This document shows, in pieces, positions 21,499 through 30,114 of a stretch of DNA of 34,650 bases. Numbering within the stretch: position 1 is the stretch's first letter; each line of letters opens with the position of its first letter. The translations under genes were made by a program, and so were the position numbers. Below the pieces are notes generated by a model. It was not told the origin of the DNA. It worked only from the letters and a program-made list of their open reading frames with translations, and did no database searches. The stretch is from Deinococcus alpinitundrae (GTDB taxonomy: Bacteria; Deinococcota; Deinococci; Deinococcales; Deinococcaceae), in contig NZ_WXZL01000031.1 in NCBI RefSeq assembly GCF_009982895.1, forward strand, positions 1 through 34,650. Direction: 5' to 3'.

Positions 21499-21990
21499 TC
21501 AGCTTTTCGGAAGCGCCAGTTCACGCGCCGAAACGATCAGCCCGTCCTCGTCGGCATAGAGCCAGTCGCCGGGGTTGATGGTCATTCCCGCGAACCGGAG
21601 TGTCACCTCACGCTCTCCCCCGCCCGCCTTGCCGCTGCGGCGCGGGTGAGTGGCCAGCGCCTTGACGCCCAGCCGCTGGCCGCCGAGTTCGGCTGTGTCG
21701 CGCACGCAGCCGTGAATGACAATTCCGGCCCAGCCGTTCTGCACACCGAGACTGGCCAGTTGGCCGCCCACCAGGGCGCATTCTAGGGAGCCGCCCGCGT
21801 CGATCACCAGCACCCGGCCCTGGCCCGGCGTCTGGAGTTCGGCCCGCGCCAGCGCATTGTCCTGCGGCACCCTCAAAGTCACGGCGAGGCCGGCGAAACG
21901 GATCAGGCCGCCGTAATCACGCCAGATGGGCGCGGAGACCTGCACTTCGGAAAAGGCGTCGCAGAGATTGGCAGTGGCAGGAATCGGCAT
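21499..21990 (-). CDS. rraA: RraA family protein (HMG aldolase / RNase E regulator-like)
   Basis: This 163-residue protein belongs to the RraA/4-hydroxy-4-methyl-2-oxoglutarate aldolase family: VIDAGGSLECALVGGQLASLG, then GWAGIVIHGCVRDTAEL, the ligand-binding GG..A and G..RD motifs, and INPGDWLYADEDGLIV. In bacteria members either cleave HMG and oxaloacetate or modulate RNase E; sequence alone does not decide. Next to a tricarboxylate uptake locus an aldolase or oxaloacetate decarboxylase role is plausible. TAAGCT lies exactly 7 nt before the ATG and no ribosome binding site is seen, indicating a leaderless mRNA. Confidence 0.9.
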   Translation of the reverse strand: MPIPATANLCDAFSEVQVSAPIWRDYGGLIRFAGLAVTLRVPQDNALARAELQTPGQGRVLVIDAGGSLECALVGGQLASLGVQNGWAGIVIHGCVRDTAELGGQRLGVKALATHPRRSGKAGGGEREVTLRFAGMTINPGDWLYADEDGLIVSARELALPKS

Positions 21991-21997
21991 GTCCGCA

Positions 21998-22003
21998 AGC
22001 TTA
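21998..22003 (-). promoter_or_regulatory. -10 box of a leaderless promoter (rraA)
   Basis: TAAGCT on the minus strand ends 7 nt before the ATG at 21990. It has the same spacing as the boxes before 9951, 30812 and 32813. Confidence 0.55.
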
Positions 22004-22031
22004 GCGCCGGGCCTGCGTGCCCAGCGGGGGC

Positions 22032-22060
22032 TTGCACCTTCGGGCGGGGGCTGCTATCCT
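22032..22060 (+). promoter_or_regulatory. Promoter of tRNA-Asn
   Basis: TTGCAC (22032-22037) and TATCCT (22055-22060) are spaced 17 nt, about 50 nt upstream of the tRNA. Confidence 0.6.
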
Positions 22061-22109
22061 TCCTCTCGCTGAAGTTGCGGCCTGCGCCGTGATTTGCACC
22101 TCAGCATGT

Positions 22110-22184
22110 TCGGCAGTAGCTCAGTGGCAGAGCGTTCGACTGTTAATCGAATGGTCGTAGGTTCGACCCCTACCTGCCGAGCCA
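22110..22184 (+). tRNA. tRNA-Asn (GTT)
   Basis: Full cloverleaf: acceptor TCGGCAG with CTGCCGA, D arm AGCTCAGTGGCAGAGC, anticodon stem TTCGA/TCGAA with loop CTGTTAA (anticodon GTT), T-loop TTCGACC, discriminator G and encoded CCA at 22182-22184. It has its own promoter and terminator. Confidence 0.96.
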
Positions 22185-22193
22185 GATATGATA

Positions 22194-22218
22194 AACCTCG
22201 TCCATGACGGGGTTTTTT
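22194..22218 (+). terminator. Terminator of tRNA-Asn
   Basis: An 8-bp stem with one G-U pair (AACCTCGT/ACGGGGTT) and a 5-nt loop is followed by a T-run (22213-22218), 10 nt after the tRNA. Confidence 0.85.
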
Positions 22219-22374
22219 CATTTTGGGCCGGGTACCGTTCGCCGGAAGGTTCGGCAGCCCGCCGGGCGGTGCAGCTCAGCGCAGCAGCGAACCCGCTCCT
22301 GCTAAGCTGGAAAGCCTGATGATGCCCGGATCTATGTTCAGCTTTCCCCCCGCACCGCTCGAAGGGCGACTTCC

Positions 22375-23316
22375 ATGAGTGGCGGCCTGGTCGCGCTGCT
22401 CGACGACGTAGCTGCGCTGGCCAAGTTGGCTGCCGCCTCGGTCGACGACATCGGTGCGGCAGCCAGCAAGGCAGGCGTCAAAGCCGTGGGCGTGGTGATC
22501 GACGACACGGCGGTCACGCCCCGCTACGTCACCGGCTTCACGCCGGAGCGTGAGCTGCCGATCATCTGGCGCATCGCCAAAGGCTCACTGAAAAACAAGA
22601 TCGTGTTTATTTTGCCCGCTGCGCTGCTGCTCAGCCAGTTTCTGCCCTGGGCGCTCAACCCGCTGCTGATGGTGGGCGGCGCGTACCTGTGTTTCGAGGG
22701 AGCCGAGAAGCTCTATGAGGCCATCTGGAGCCATGCCGAGGCGGGCGAGGAAGCGGTCCTCAAGCTCGGCAGCGCCGAGCACGAACAGCAGATGGTGTCG
22801 GGCGCGATTCGCACCGACTTCATTTTGTCGGCGGAGATCATGGCGATCTCGCTGGCCGAGGTGGCTGATCAAGCGTTCTTTGCCCGCGCCCTGATTCTGG
22901 TGCTGGTGGCTCTGATGATCACGGCGTTGGTTTACGGCGTGGTGGGGTTGATCGTCAAGACCGACGATTTCGGCCTGAAGCTGACTCGCGGCGGCTCGCG
23001 GGGAGCACAGGCGATCGGGCGCGGTCTGGTCAGGGGCATGCCAGTGGTCATGTCGGCCCTATCGGTGATCGGCACGGCAGCGATGCTGTGGGTCGGCGGC
23101 CATATCATCGTGGACGGCCTCGACAAGTTCGGGCTGAGCTGGCCTGCCCACACCCTGCACGAGCTGGCCCTGGCCGCCGGTCACGCCGTTCCCTTCGCAG
23201 AGGCCGCCGCCGAGTGGGTCATCGAAACGCTGGGTTCTGCCCTGGTGGGCGTGCTGCTGGGCGGCGTCATCGTGGCGGGCCTACACCTGCGCCCGGCCAA
23301 AGCGGCGGCGCACTGA
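22375..23316 (+). CDS. DUF808 family inner-membrane protein (YedI-like)
   Basis: This 313-residue protein starts MSGGLVALLDDVAALAKLAAASVDD, the signature of the DUF808/YedI family, and continues with GVKAVGVVIDDTAVTPRYVTG. It has about six membrane segments (near 80-105, 165-195, 210-235, 285-305). The family's function is unknown. AAGGGCG precedes the ATG. It converges with the GGDEF gene 9 bp away. Membrane-segment positions are estimates from hydrophobic runs. Confidence 0.9.
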   Translation: MSGGLVALLDDVAALAKLAAASVDDIGAAASKAGVKAVGVVIDDTAVTPRYVTGFTPERELPIIWRIAKGSLKNKIVFILPAALLLSQFLPWALNPLLMVGGAYLCFEGAEKLYEAIWSHAEAGEEAVLKLGSAEHEQQMVSGAIRTDFILSAEIMAISLAEVADQAFFARALILVLVALMITALVYGVVGLIVKTDDFGLKLTRGGSRGAQAIGRGLVRGMPVVMSALSVIGTAAMLWVGGHIIVDGLDKFGLSWPAHTLHELALAAGHAVPFAEAAAEWVIETLGSALVGVLLGGVIVAGLHLRPAKAAAH

Positions 23317-23325
23317 GGCGCAGAA

Positions 23326-24825
23326 TTAGGAATTGACTTCAGCCTGCTGACGCGCGGCCTGTCGCCGCCGCTTGACCGCGTACATCCGCTCGTCGGCCAG
23401 GACCAGCAGCGCCGCACCCGCGCCCTCACTGCTGTGGGCGACGCCCAGGCTGGCTCCACGCAGCGCGCCCACCTGACGGGCGGCCAGCACCGCCGTGTCC
23501 ACCGCCTCCAAAACAGTGTCCTCATTGATGCGGCCCATCACGATAAACTCGTCGCCGCCCAGCCGGTACACCTCGCCCGCATCACCCAGGGTCACTTTGA
23601 GGGTCTTGGCGAAGACCTGCAGCAGCTTATCGCCCTGGGCATGGCCCTCCAGATCGTTGAGCGCCTTAAGGCCGTCGAGGTCCAACCCAGCTAGAAGAAA
23701 GGGCATACCCTCCTGCGCCCGGCGATTGAGCAGCCCGGTCAGCGTGTCCTGCCGGGCTTCCTGACGGTTGTGTTCAACTTCCATTCGGCGGTCCAGGGTA
23801 CTGCGGACACTGCGCCCCGCCGCTTTGAGCAGCGCGCGGTCACTGCCGCGCCAGTGGGACACCGGATTGCCGCGCAGCCGCACCGCCATCAGCAGTGAGG
23901 TGACGCCGCCGCGCGTGCCGAGCGGCAACCAAGCGACCTGCTCCACACCGCCGTCCACGCCAGACTTGGAGGCCCCCGGATGACCTGGATAATCGTTCAC
24001 ATAAAGCGGCTGGGTCAGGGTCTTCAGCGACCAGGTGACCGAGTCGGACCAGTCGGACGGGACCTCGGACTCTCCGCTGGTCGGCTGGGCAAGCCGGGCG
24101 TGCTGGTGCGCGGCCACCACCCGCAGGCCCGCCGCCTCGAAGATCAGCAGGCCCACATGGTCGGTGTTGAGCGCACCAGCCAGCAGCGCCGAGGCGTTGA
24201 GGGTCATCTCTTCGGGCGTCAGGTCGAGGTCGATCAGCCCGGCGATGCCTTCCAGCACCTGGGCGTGGTCCAGACCGCGCTTCAAATCGGCGTTGCGGCG
24301 GGTCTGGGCATCGAGTTCACGGCTCAATTCCAGGGTGCGCGTCCGCAGCTCCAGTTCGCCCACTACCAGCGCGGCCAGATCCTGCAACACAGCGAGGTCG
24401 TCCGCTGTCAGCGGGTGCGGCTGGTGATCGGTGACGCAGAGCGTGCCGATGCGGTGGCCTGCCGGAGTGGTCAGGGGCGCGCCCGCGTACATGTGAATGT
24501 ACGGCGCGCCCGTAACCATCGGGTTGTGGGCGAAGCGCGGATCGGCGTGGGCGTTCTCGATCACCATCGGCTCTGAGCCCAGGATGGTCCAGGCGCACAC
24601 GGAGTCGCAGCGCGGCGCGGTGGTATCGCCCGGACCGCTGGCGGCCTTGCTCCACTGGCGGTGCTGGTCCACGAAGTTGATGAAGGCCACCGGGGCGTTC
24701 AGCAGGCGGGCGGCCAGCCGGGTGATGCGGTCATACGCCTCTTCCTGGGGTGTGTCGAGAATCTCGTACCGGGCCAGGTCCAGCAACCGGGCGTATTCGT
24801 TGGCTGGAAGCGGCGCACTGGTCAT
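23326..24825 (-). CDS. GAF-GAF-GGDEF diguanylate cyclase
   Basis: This 499-residue soluble protein makes cyclic di-GMP from GTP if active. The first GAF domain (about 20-165; [27 protein letters not shown]) is of the kind often fused to signalling enzymes. A second GAF-like region follows (about 185-335), then GGDEF (about 350-490) with [10 protein letters not shown] and an intact GGDEF active site at 423-427. The inhibitory RxxD site before the active site is not seen, so product inhibition may be absent. There is no EAL domain and no membrane segment. A clear ribosome binding site is lacking at ATG 24825. Confidence 0.9.
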   Translation of the reverse strand: MTSAPLPANEYARLLDLARYEILDTPQEEAYDRITRLAARLLNAPVAFINFVDQHRQWSKAASGPGDTTAPRCDSVCAWTILGSEPMVIENAHADPRFAHNPMVTGAPYIHMYAGAPLTTPAGHRIGTLCVTDHQPHPLTADDLAVLQDLAALVVGELELRTRTLELSRELDAQTRRNADLKRGLDHAQVLEGIAGLIDLDLTPEEMTLNASALLAGALNTDHVGLLIFEAAGLRVVAAHQHARLAQPTSGESEVPSDWSDSVTWSLKTLTQPLYVNDYPGHPGASKSGVDGGVEQVAWLPLGTRGGVTSLLMAVRLRGNPVSHWRGSDRALLKAAGRSVRSTLDRRMEVEHNRQEARQDTLTGLLNRRAQEGMPFLLAGLDLDGLKALNDLEGHAQGDKLLQVFAKTLKVTLGDAGEVYRLGGDEFIVMGRINEDTVLEAVDTAVLAARQVGALRGASLGVAHSSEGAGAALLVLADERMYAVKRRRQAARQQAEVNS

Positions 24826-24938
24826 GGCTATCAGCTTCCCAGATCAGCCCTTGCGGCGCTCTGACAGACCTTCGACGTGAAGCCGCCGAGAGGAGAACAG
24901 CACCTTCGCGCCCCATGCGGCAAGATCCTGTCTGGTTA

Positions 24939-24969
24939 CAACAAACGCCCTCTAGGAGAGCGTTTGTTG
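24939..24969. repeat. Inverted repeat, terminator-like
   Basis: CAACAAACGC (24939-24948) and GCGTTTGTTG (24960-24969) form a perfect 10-bp stem with an 11-nt loop. No T-run follows on either strand, so termination is uncertain. Together with the structure at 24968-25003 it fills part of the 366-bp gap 24826-25191, where no gene is seen. Confidence 0.45.
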
Positions 24970-25003
24970 GTAGACCCGAGCAGATTTGAACTGCTCTGGT
25001 CTA
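24968..25003 (-). other. tRNA-like 3' end remnant or stable hairpin
   Basis: On the minus strand this reads as a tRNA T arm (AGCAG-TTCAAAT-CTGCT), acceptor 3' strand CGGGTCT, discriminator A and CCA (24968-24970). No matching 5' acceptor, D arm or anticodon arm precedes it. The same bases also pair as one long hairpin (TAGACC...GGTCTA outside GAGCAG...CTGCTC, one mismatch). A leftover tRNA end is what integration into a tRNA gene leaves behind, and the decay zone begins here, but no integrase is visible. Confidence 0.35.
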
Positions 25004-25191
25004 CAGTGTCAATTTCATCAGGTTCTAGATTTTAGATGATCTTAGAGTATCTAGAGTGCGCCGGGAACGACGTTTCTTGATTACAGGAAATTCTGGAGTG
25101 TTTTGGGAAATACGCCAACTGCTGCACCTGTTGTTGCACTTTGGATCCCTCTGCTCTCTTCGACCAATGAGGCAATCAGGAAGGGGAGCTA

Positions 25192-25620
25192 TTGCACTTG
25201 AGCAGCGTGATAGGGGTTGGGTGCGATTCGGTAGCTCATCTCCTGGTCGTCGCTGGTCCGGATCAACTCTTTGTCGTCCGGGTAAATATACGTATCCCAA
25301 ACTGCCAGTGTGGGGCTGAGGGAGAAGACGAGGCGTACCAGATCGAGGTAGACCCACCCAAAGAGCCAGCCTGCTACCATCACGATATGGCATCACCTGG
25401 AGCGAGGTCATCGGCCGTCATAGGAGTGTTGTTTCGTCTCGACGGGGGTACCGTCACGCTTGCGGACCATGAAGCGTTATGGGAAGTGATGATGACCGCC
25501 GCCGCCGAGCGGGGACTTCAATTCTCAGGCAAGGTGGTACCCGTCGATTTCGATCACATTACACGGGAGAATTTCGAGGCCCTGCTCCGACCAACCTCCC
25601 CAGAGCACGATGCTCTCTAA
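25192..25620 (+). CDS. Hypothetical protein, start uncertain
   Basis: The frame is open from TTG 25192 to TAA 25618-25620. The C-terminal 77 residues from ATG 25387 look like genuine protein (AVIGVLFRLDGGTVTLADHEALWEVM, shortened; VPVDFDHITRENFEALL), with no membrane segment. Upstream, EGEDEAYQIEVDPP and ACYHHDM match the decayed gene at 84-371, which supports coding in this frame before 25387. I do not recognise the family. The minus strand is also open over 25189-25383 and mirrors the same repeat, so strand choice rests on the C-terminal part. It borders the truncated arsB pseudogene. Confidence 0.5.
   Translation: MHLSSVIGVGCDSVAHLLVVAGPDQLFVVRVNIRIPNCQCGAEGEDEAYQIEVDPPKEPACYHHDMASPGARSSAVIGVLFRLDGGTVTLADHEALWEVMMTAAAERGLQFSGKVVPVDFDHITRENFEALLRPTSPEHDAL
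25316..25390 (+). repeat. Second copy of the 75-nt segment at 146-220
   Basis: It aligns without gaps, in opposite orientation, to 146-220 at about 74% identity. Here the frame is unbroken, whereas the first copy has a TAA. Confidence 0.6.
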
Positions 25621-26379
25621 GCATGGCTAGCACTGAGCTTAGAGGTGGAGATAACCAGCCTGCCACTGGCCACCTCCAATCTCACCAACATCATCAGCGC
25701 CGATCTGTTCGGGCCGCCCTTTGCGTGGTGGGTCGCCATTATGGAGCCGGTCAATATGGTGGGTGTGACGGTGAGTCTGGGCGTGCTATGGCTGATGTTT
25801 CGCCATTCCTGGCCTGCGATCTGTGTCCTCAGTGCGTTGCCGCTACCGCAGTCCGCGCTGCTAGCCCCCACACCTGCTGAGCGGGCGCTGGGCTGATGGC
25901 GGCGCTGCTGGCCGGGTTTTTCCTCGCACCTAAACTAGGCGTGCTGGTGAGTGCCGGAGCGCTGGTAATCGCCGCTGTACTCCTGCGTGTGGCCGGCTAG
26001 GAACGCCGGGGAGCGTTAGGGGCCGGTGCCGGTGTTGCGGGCCGGGCCGTGGGACGTGGTCTATTATCGCGAGGCATGTATCTGATGGTCTACGCTCTCA
26101 AGATGCAGGACCCACGGTTTGGCTGGACGGGCTGCTTGAAAGCTTTGCGGTGCATGGGGTGGCGGCCACCGTGTTCGGGACACATGACGTCATTGCGGCA
26201 CTCTCGGCCCTCACCAACAACCTGCTTGCCGTGCTGATCAACACGCTCAGCCTTCAGGAAGTCAGCAACGTGCCGCCTGACCTGCGTGAACTGATGGTCT
26301 ATGCCAACGTGGTGGCCGCCGATATCGACCCCAAGCCGACGTCGATCGGCAGCCTAGCCACGCTGTGGCTGAACCTACT

Positions 26380-26992
26380 TAAAGTGCGTTTTGAAAGTCC
26401 AGAGGATGCGGCTGTAGGCTGATGAATGACGCGCCGGACGTACAGCAGTGATTTGAGCGATGAGGAATGGGCCGTGCCGGAACCCCTCTTACCGCAGCCA
26501 TGCCAAACAGGGCGACCGCGAATGTGGTCGCTCCGCGACATTTTGGATGGGATGTTCTATGTTCTGCGGGGAGGGAATGCTTGGCGACTGATGCCACATG
26601 ATCTTCCACCCTGGGAAACGGTTTATGGATATCACCGGAACTGGCGTATTGCTGGGCGGTGGGAACAACGCCATACGACCTTGCGAGAACGGGTCCGTGT
26701 GGCGCTGGGTCGTGATCCCACGCCAAGCGCGGCCATCATTGATCGCCAATCAGTGCGGACCACCGAGGCCGGTGGTTCTCGAGGCGACGACGGCGGCTTC
26801 GTCATGCTGAAGCGGCGCTGGATTGTTAAGCGCACCTTCGCTTGGTGAGGGAAATCCAGACGAATGAGTCGGGGCTTTGAAGCACTCCCCGCGACATCGG
26901 AGAACCTCGTCTACCAAGTCATGATTCGCCTGATGGTCCGCCGTTTAGCAGCGTTTTGAATCCCACTAGAGCGAGTTTCAAAACGCACTTTA
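26380..26992 (+). mobile_element. Internally deleted IS5-family element
   Basis: The 17-bp ends TAAAGTGCGTTTTGAAA (26380-26396) and their perfect inverse (26976-26992) bound a 613-bp element, shorter than a usual IS5 member of 0.8-1.2 kb because the transposase middle is missing. It splits the arsB pseudogene between LWLNLL and QKGVELS. Both boundaries are TA-rich; the exact target duplication is unclear (TA or a 3-4 bp TTA-type site). Confidence 0.85.
26426..26959 (+). pseudogene. IS5-family transposase with central deletion
   Basis: It begins RTYSSDLSDEEWAVPEPLLP from ATG 26426, and the N-terminal part is well kept (GRPRMWSLRDILDGMFYVLRGGNAWRLMP). After TTEAGGSRGDDGG it jumps to the C-terminal end FVMLKRRWIVKRTFAW, so the middle third with a catalytic Asp is gone. 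TGA at 26846-26848 then interrupts the tail, which continues in frame (GKSRRMSRGFEALPATSENL, MIRLMVRRL). It cannot be active, although the ends may be mobilised in trans. Confidence 0.85.
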
Positions 26993-27136
26993 GGCAGAAG
27001 GGCGTGGAGTTGTCGTGAGACGAGTAGTACCTACGCCTTGGTCTGCTGACCATTCCACCGGTGTCGATCGCTGCTCTACTGGCGCTGTTGGTGGCGATTG
27101 GGTTAATGATCTAGCCTAGCTGACTCCAAAAGTAAA

Positions 27137-27164
27137 CCGGGAAGCCGACTTACGGCTTTCCCGG
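27137..27164 (-). terminator. Terminator overlapping the end of the 27150 gene
   Basis: CCGGGAAGCCG (27137-27147) pairs with CGGCTTTCCCGG (27153-27164) with one bulge. On the minus strand TTTACTTTT follows. The stem spans the stop codon of the gene. Confidence 0.6.
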
Positions 27165-27689
27165 CCCCGGCCCTTTTTTATCGCCCCGCTTGGGCGGCCC
27201 CCGGTCTTCCAGCAGTTGTCCGGTCTTGCGGTCGAAGTGCAGTTCGGTGACCACCTGGGCGTCGATCAGCAGGTAGCAGTAGATCTGGGGCCCCATCACG
27301 CGCGCCAGGCTCGATACCGTCAGGGACGCCACCTGTGCCCTGAGCTGATCTTGCGCCCCGGCCTGCAGCAACTTCCCTGTCGCCAGCATGCTTTCCTGCC
27401 CGCGCGGCACGAGTTGCCCAGTCTCGCTGACGAAGGCCCGCGCCACCACTTTGTCCATGTAAAGCAGCGGCACGGCCAGACGCGGCCCGCCCGGCGTTTT
27501 CTGCACCTGAGGCATGCCAGGCGTGAGCGTCACCACGGTGGCCCTCGCCCGCGTCAGGTAGCCTGCCGCCTCCGCGAAACCCTCCAGTTCAGCTTGCGGT
27601 GGCGGCGGTGGTTTGTGCGGGGGCCTGCCCTGCGCCGCCGCAGAGAACGGTACGCTCAATAGCAGGGCAGTCAGCAGCAGGGTTCGCAC
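27150..27689 (-). CDS. Exported hypothetical protein with PepSY-like tail
   Basis: This 179-residue protein has a clear signal peptide (MRTLLLTALLLSVPFSAAAQ) followed by a Pro-rich stretch and a folded part of about 115 residues. The segment QVVTELHFDRKTGQLLEDR resembles the strand-turn of PepSY-type domains, often inhibitory or metal- and protease-linked, but this is only a resemblance. The tail is Gly/Lys/Pro-rich. GTG 27689 follows GGAG and is preferred because ATG 27702 is in another frame. It is the last gene of the kinase-regulator unit on the minus strand. Confidence 0.7.
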   Translation of the reverse strand: MRTLLLTALLLSVPFSAAAQGRPPHKPPPPPQAELEGFAEAAGYLTRARATVVTLTPGMPQVQKTPGGPRLAVPLLYMDKVVARAFVSETGQLVPRGQESMLATGKLLQAGAQDQLRAQVASLTVSSLARVMGPQIYCYLLIDAQVVTELHFDRKTGQLLEDRGPPKRGDKKGPGPGKP

Positions 27690-27829
27690 AGGAACGCTCC
27701 ATCGAAAGAAGGAAAAAGACAGAGAAGTGCGTCCAGACCCCCGGGGTGTTCTGTTCAGGGTATCCGGCGCACTTCAGATTCTAGAGCAGGGAGGTGACGC
27801 CCCACTGACCCCTGGGGCAGGGGAAGCGC

Positions 27830-28669
27830 TCAGCGCCGGGGCGTCTGGTCGCCCCCGGTCAGTGCTTCGGCGGCGTGAAGCAAATCGCGACCTGCTTTCT
27901 GCTTCGCTCTGTTGGCACTCTGGAGGTAGGTGCGGGCGTCGTTCAGGTAACCGCGAACGCGGGCGTCGGTGGTCTGCGCGGCCAGAGCATCCAGGCGGCG
28001 CAGATCACGGGCTGCAGGTGCAGCTTGCTGGAGTGCGGCAACGTTCGGCGCAGCCTGACCTATCGCCTTCGGCATCGGTGGGCAGGCGATTCCTTTCCCC
28101 ATGCCCTTGCCATTCGGTCCTCCCTTGTTCATCATGTTGGCCCCTATCTTGGGTGCTGGAGGCGTGGGAGCGGCAGTGGTGCCGCCGGGAGTGGGGAGCG
28201 TGGGCTGAGCAGCCGTCTGAGCAGGTGTGGGACGGGTATGCGGTGCGGCGGCAGCCTTGGGACCGCCAGCTCTAGGGCCACCAGGTACGGGTTGGCCGGG
28301 TACAGGGGAATTCATGGAGTTGCCGTGGGCATGCGGCATGGACGCGTTCGCACCGTCTGTATCTGCCCTGCACAAGGTCATCTGACCGGCAGGAGCCTGA
28401 CTGGGCGCGAGGGGACGCGGACCAGGTCCACGACGCGGGCCCTTCCGACCGGGAGTGGGCGGGGCAGGTCGGTCACCGGGCACCGGGGCGACCTGGCCCT
28501 GAAGTGGAGCCTGGGGTGCGGCGGTCTGCGGTGCGAGCGGCTGCACTGGCGCAACCTGCCCGATGGTGGTCGGTCCTGTGCCACCGGCCAGGGCGCTGGC
28601 TCCCAGGCTCAGCAGGGCGGCGATCATGACAATGTTGCGGGCCTTGGCTATTTGGATGGGTGCGTTCAT
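27830..28669 (-). CDS. Exported Pro/Ala/Gly-rich hypothetical protein
   Basis: This 279-residue protein has a signal sequence (IVMIAALLSLGASALAGG, residues about 13-30), a long low-complexity Pro/Ala/Gly linker (31-200) with Met- and Gly-rich patches, and a helical C-terminus (about 205-279; DLRRLDALAAQTTDARVRGYL). No known domain is recognised. AAGGAG precedes ATG 28669. It lies 75 nt after the kinase gene. A possible hairpin (GAAGTGCG/CGCACTTC arms at 27724-27731 and 27768-27775) follows it. The disordered middle suggests a surface or wall-spanning tether, which is inference. Confidence 0.7.
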   Translation of the reverse strand: MNAPIQIAKARNIVMIAALLSLGASALAGGTGPTTIGQVAPVQPLAPQTAAPQAPLQGQVAPVPGDRPAPPTPGRKGPRRGPGPRPLAPSQAPAGQMTLCRADTDGANASMPHAHGNSMNSPVPGQPVPGGPRAGGPKAAAAPHTRPTPAQTAAQPTLPTPGGTTAAPTPPAPKIGANMMNKGGPNGKGMGKGIACPPMPKAIGQAAPNVAALQQAAPAARDLRRLDALAAQTTDARVRGYLNDARTYLQSANRAKQKAGRDLLHAAEALTGGDQTPRR

Positions 28670-28743
28670 GGTGACTCCTTCGGGGTGGTGTGATGGAAAT
28701 GTCCGCCCTTCAGGAGCAAAGCTATTCGTGCAGGCTGAACGCT

Positions 28744-30114
28744 TCAGGGGGTCGAGCTGAATGCGGGCTGAATGCTGGGTAGGCTTAGACCCACCTCCAC
28801 CTCGCCGCCCGGCAGATTGCGGGCCAGCACGTCCCAGCCGTGGGCCAGAGCGGTGGCCCGGACAATGGCGAGACCCAGACCACTGCCCTCGCTGGAGGGA
28901 CGGTCGCCAGGACCTTGACCACGCACGAAGCGGTCAAACAGGCGTGGCAGCAGCTCAGCACTCAGTTCGCCCGGATTGCGGACGCCCAGCTCGACACCCG
29001 CTCCATGGTTTCTGCTCCACAGCACGATCTCACTACCGGAAGGCGAGGCGGCCACCGCATTACGGATCAGGTTCCACAGAGCGTCTTCCAGCCGAGCGCG
29101 GTCGGCCCAGATTTCTGCGGCTTCAACCTCGGCGCGTACCGTCACCTGTGGCGCCAGGTCTGCCGCTGTGCGGGCCAGGTTACCCAGCAGGACGTTCAGG
29201 TCAAGCTGTTCGGGGTGCAGCGGTTCGCCTGCCTCCAGCCGGTTGAGCTGAAGAAGATCGCCCACCAGCCGTCCGGCGCGCCGGGCCTCGCGGCGCAAGC
29301 TGATCAGCAGACGGGTGCGCGCCGCCGGATCGTCGCCTACCTTTTCCAGCAGTTCCAGGCCCGCACTCAAGGCTGTGATCGGCGTTCTCAGCTCGTGGCT
29401 AGCGTCGGCGGAGAACTGGCGCGTGCGCTCCTCGGCAGCTTCCAGCCGGAAAAAAGCGTCTTCCAGCCGGGCCAGCATGGCGTTCAGGCTCAGGGCCAGC
29501 ATCTGCACCTCGTCGCGGGCCTGGGGAACAGACAGACGTTCAGACAGTGAGGCCGCCGTCAGGCCCGCGCTGCGCCGCGCCATCGCACGGAGGGGCGTCA
29601 ATCCCAGGCGCAACAGCGCCGCTCCAACAATTGCTGCCAGGACGAACGCCAGTGCCGCACCCAGCGCATAGGTTCGCACCACGTCGCCGCGCAAAGCGCT
29701 GACCTCATCCTGGCGCACAGCCAGACCGATCACGGCGTCGCCCGCACGGGCCAGTTGCAGCCCGTTCCATTGACCCATTCCACTGTCCAACACGGCCTGT
29801 ACGGTTTTAGTAGGCGGGCTGGGATGCGCGCCGCTGTCGGAAAATAACGTCTGCTGGGGCGTCACGATCAAGCCCCAGGTGCCGCTGGACAGCGCCAAGC
29901 TGAAGACCTCGTACTGCAACAGGGTCAGCTCATCTCCACCCACCGCACTCCTCTCCTGATCACGGGCCACCACCGCCAGTTGACCGGCCAGCACGCGGCC
30001 CGCCTGTTCCTGGGCGAAGCTACCGATCCGGGCATTCAGATAGAGTCCCAGCGGTAATAGGACTGCCAGCAGCACCCCCAGCAGCACCCCCAGCAAGCGC
30101 CCGCGCAGGCTCAA
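28744..30114 (-). CDS. Sensor histidine kinase (OmpR-pair type)
   Basis: This 456-residue membrane kinase has TM1 at about 7-26, an exported region (27-148), TM2 at about 149-170, a HAMP-like linker, and the phosphoacceptor SADASHELRTP (His240). The ATPase has N box (LWNLIRNAVAA) and G boxes (GSGLGLAIV). The start is TTG 30114, whose TTGA overlaps the regulator stop by 4 bp; no better start lies between. The longer open frame to 30255 is inside the regulator gene. The signal it senses is unknown. Confidence 0.9.
   Translation of the reverse strand: MSLRGRLLGVLLGVLLAVLLPLGLYLNARIGSFAQEQAGRVLAGQLAVVARDQERSAVGGDELTLLQYEVFSLALSSGTWGLIVTPQQTLFSDSGAHPSPPTKTVQAVLDSGMGQWNGLQLARAGDAVIGLAVRQDEVSALRGDVVRTYALGAALAFVLAAIVGAALLRLGLTPLRAMARRSAGLTAASLSERLSVPQARDEVQMLALSLNAMLARLEDAFFRLEAAEERTRQFSADASHELRTPITALSAGLELLEKVGDDPAARTRLLISLRREARRAGRLVGDLLQLNRLEAGEPLHPEQLDLNVLLGNLARTAADLAPQVTVRAEVEAAEIWADRARLEDALWNLIRNAVAASPSGSEIVLWSRNHGAGVELGVRNPGELSAELLPRLFDRFVRGQGPGDRPSSEGSGLGLAIVRATALAHGWDVLARNLPGGEVEVGLSLPSIQPAFSSTP

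Larger units (their letters stand above)
25621..27114 (+). pseudogene. arsB: Arsenite efflux permease (ArsB), fragmented and IS-split
   Basis: Pieces in several frames line up with the C-terminal two thirds of an ArsB-type permease: ATSNLTNIISADLFGPPFA and GVLWLMFR (25645-25800), GFFLAPKLGVLVSAGALV (to 26000), GPWDVV then GMYLMVYALK (26040-26105), ALSALTNNLLAVL, PPDLRELMVYANVV and SIGSLATLWLNLL (to 26378), and after the IS remnant QKGVELS*DE*YLRLGLL...VAIGLMI (26996-27114). At least three frameshifts and two late stops occur, and the N-terminal part is missing. ArsB exports arsenite across the inner membrane. The gene is dead; no arsR or arsC is visible. Confidence 0.8.

Noticed and set aside
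25189..25383. Minus-strand frame MVAGWLFGWVYLDLVRLV opposite the hypothetical gene
   Set aside because: It matches the plus frame at 156-220 only because both mirror the shared repeat; the C-terminal part of the opposite strand reads more like protein.
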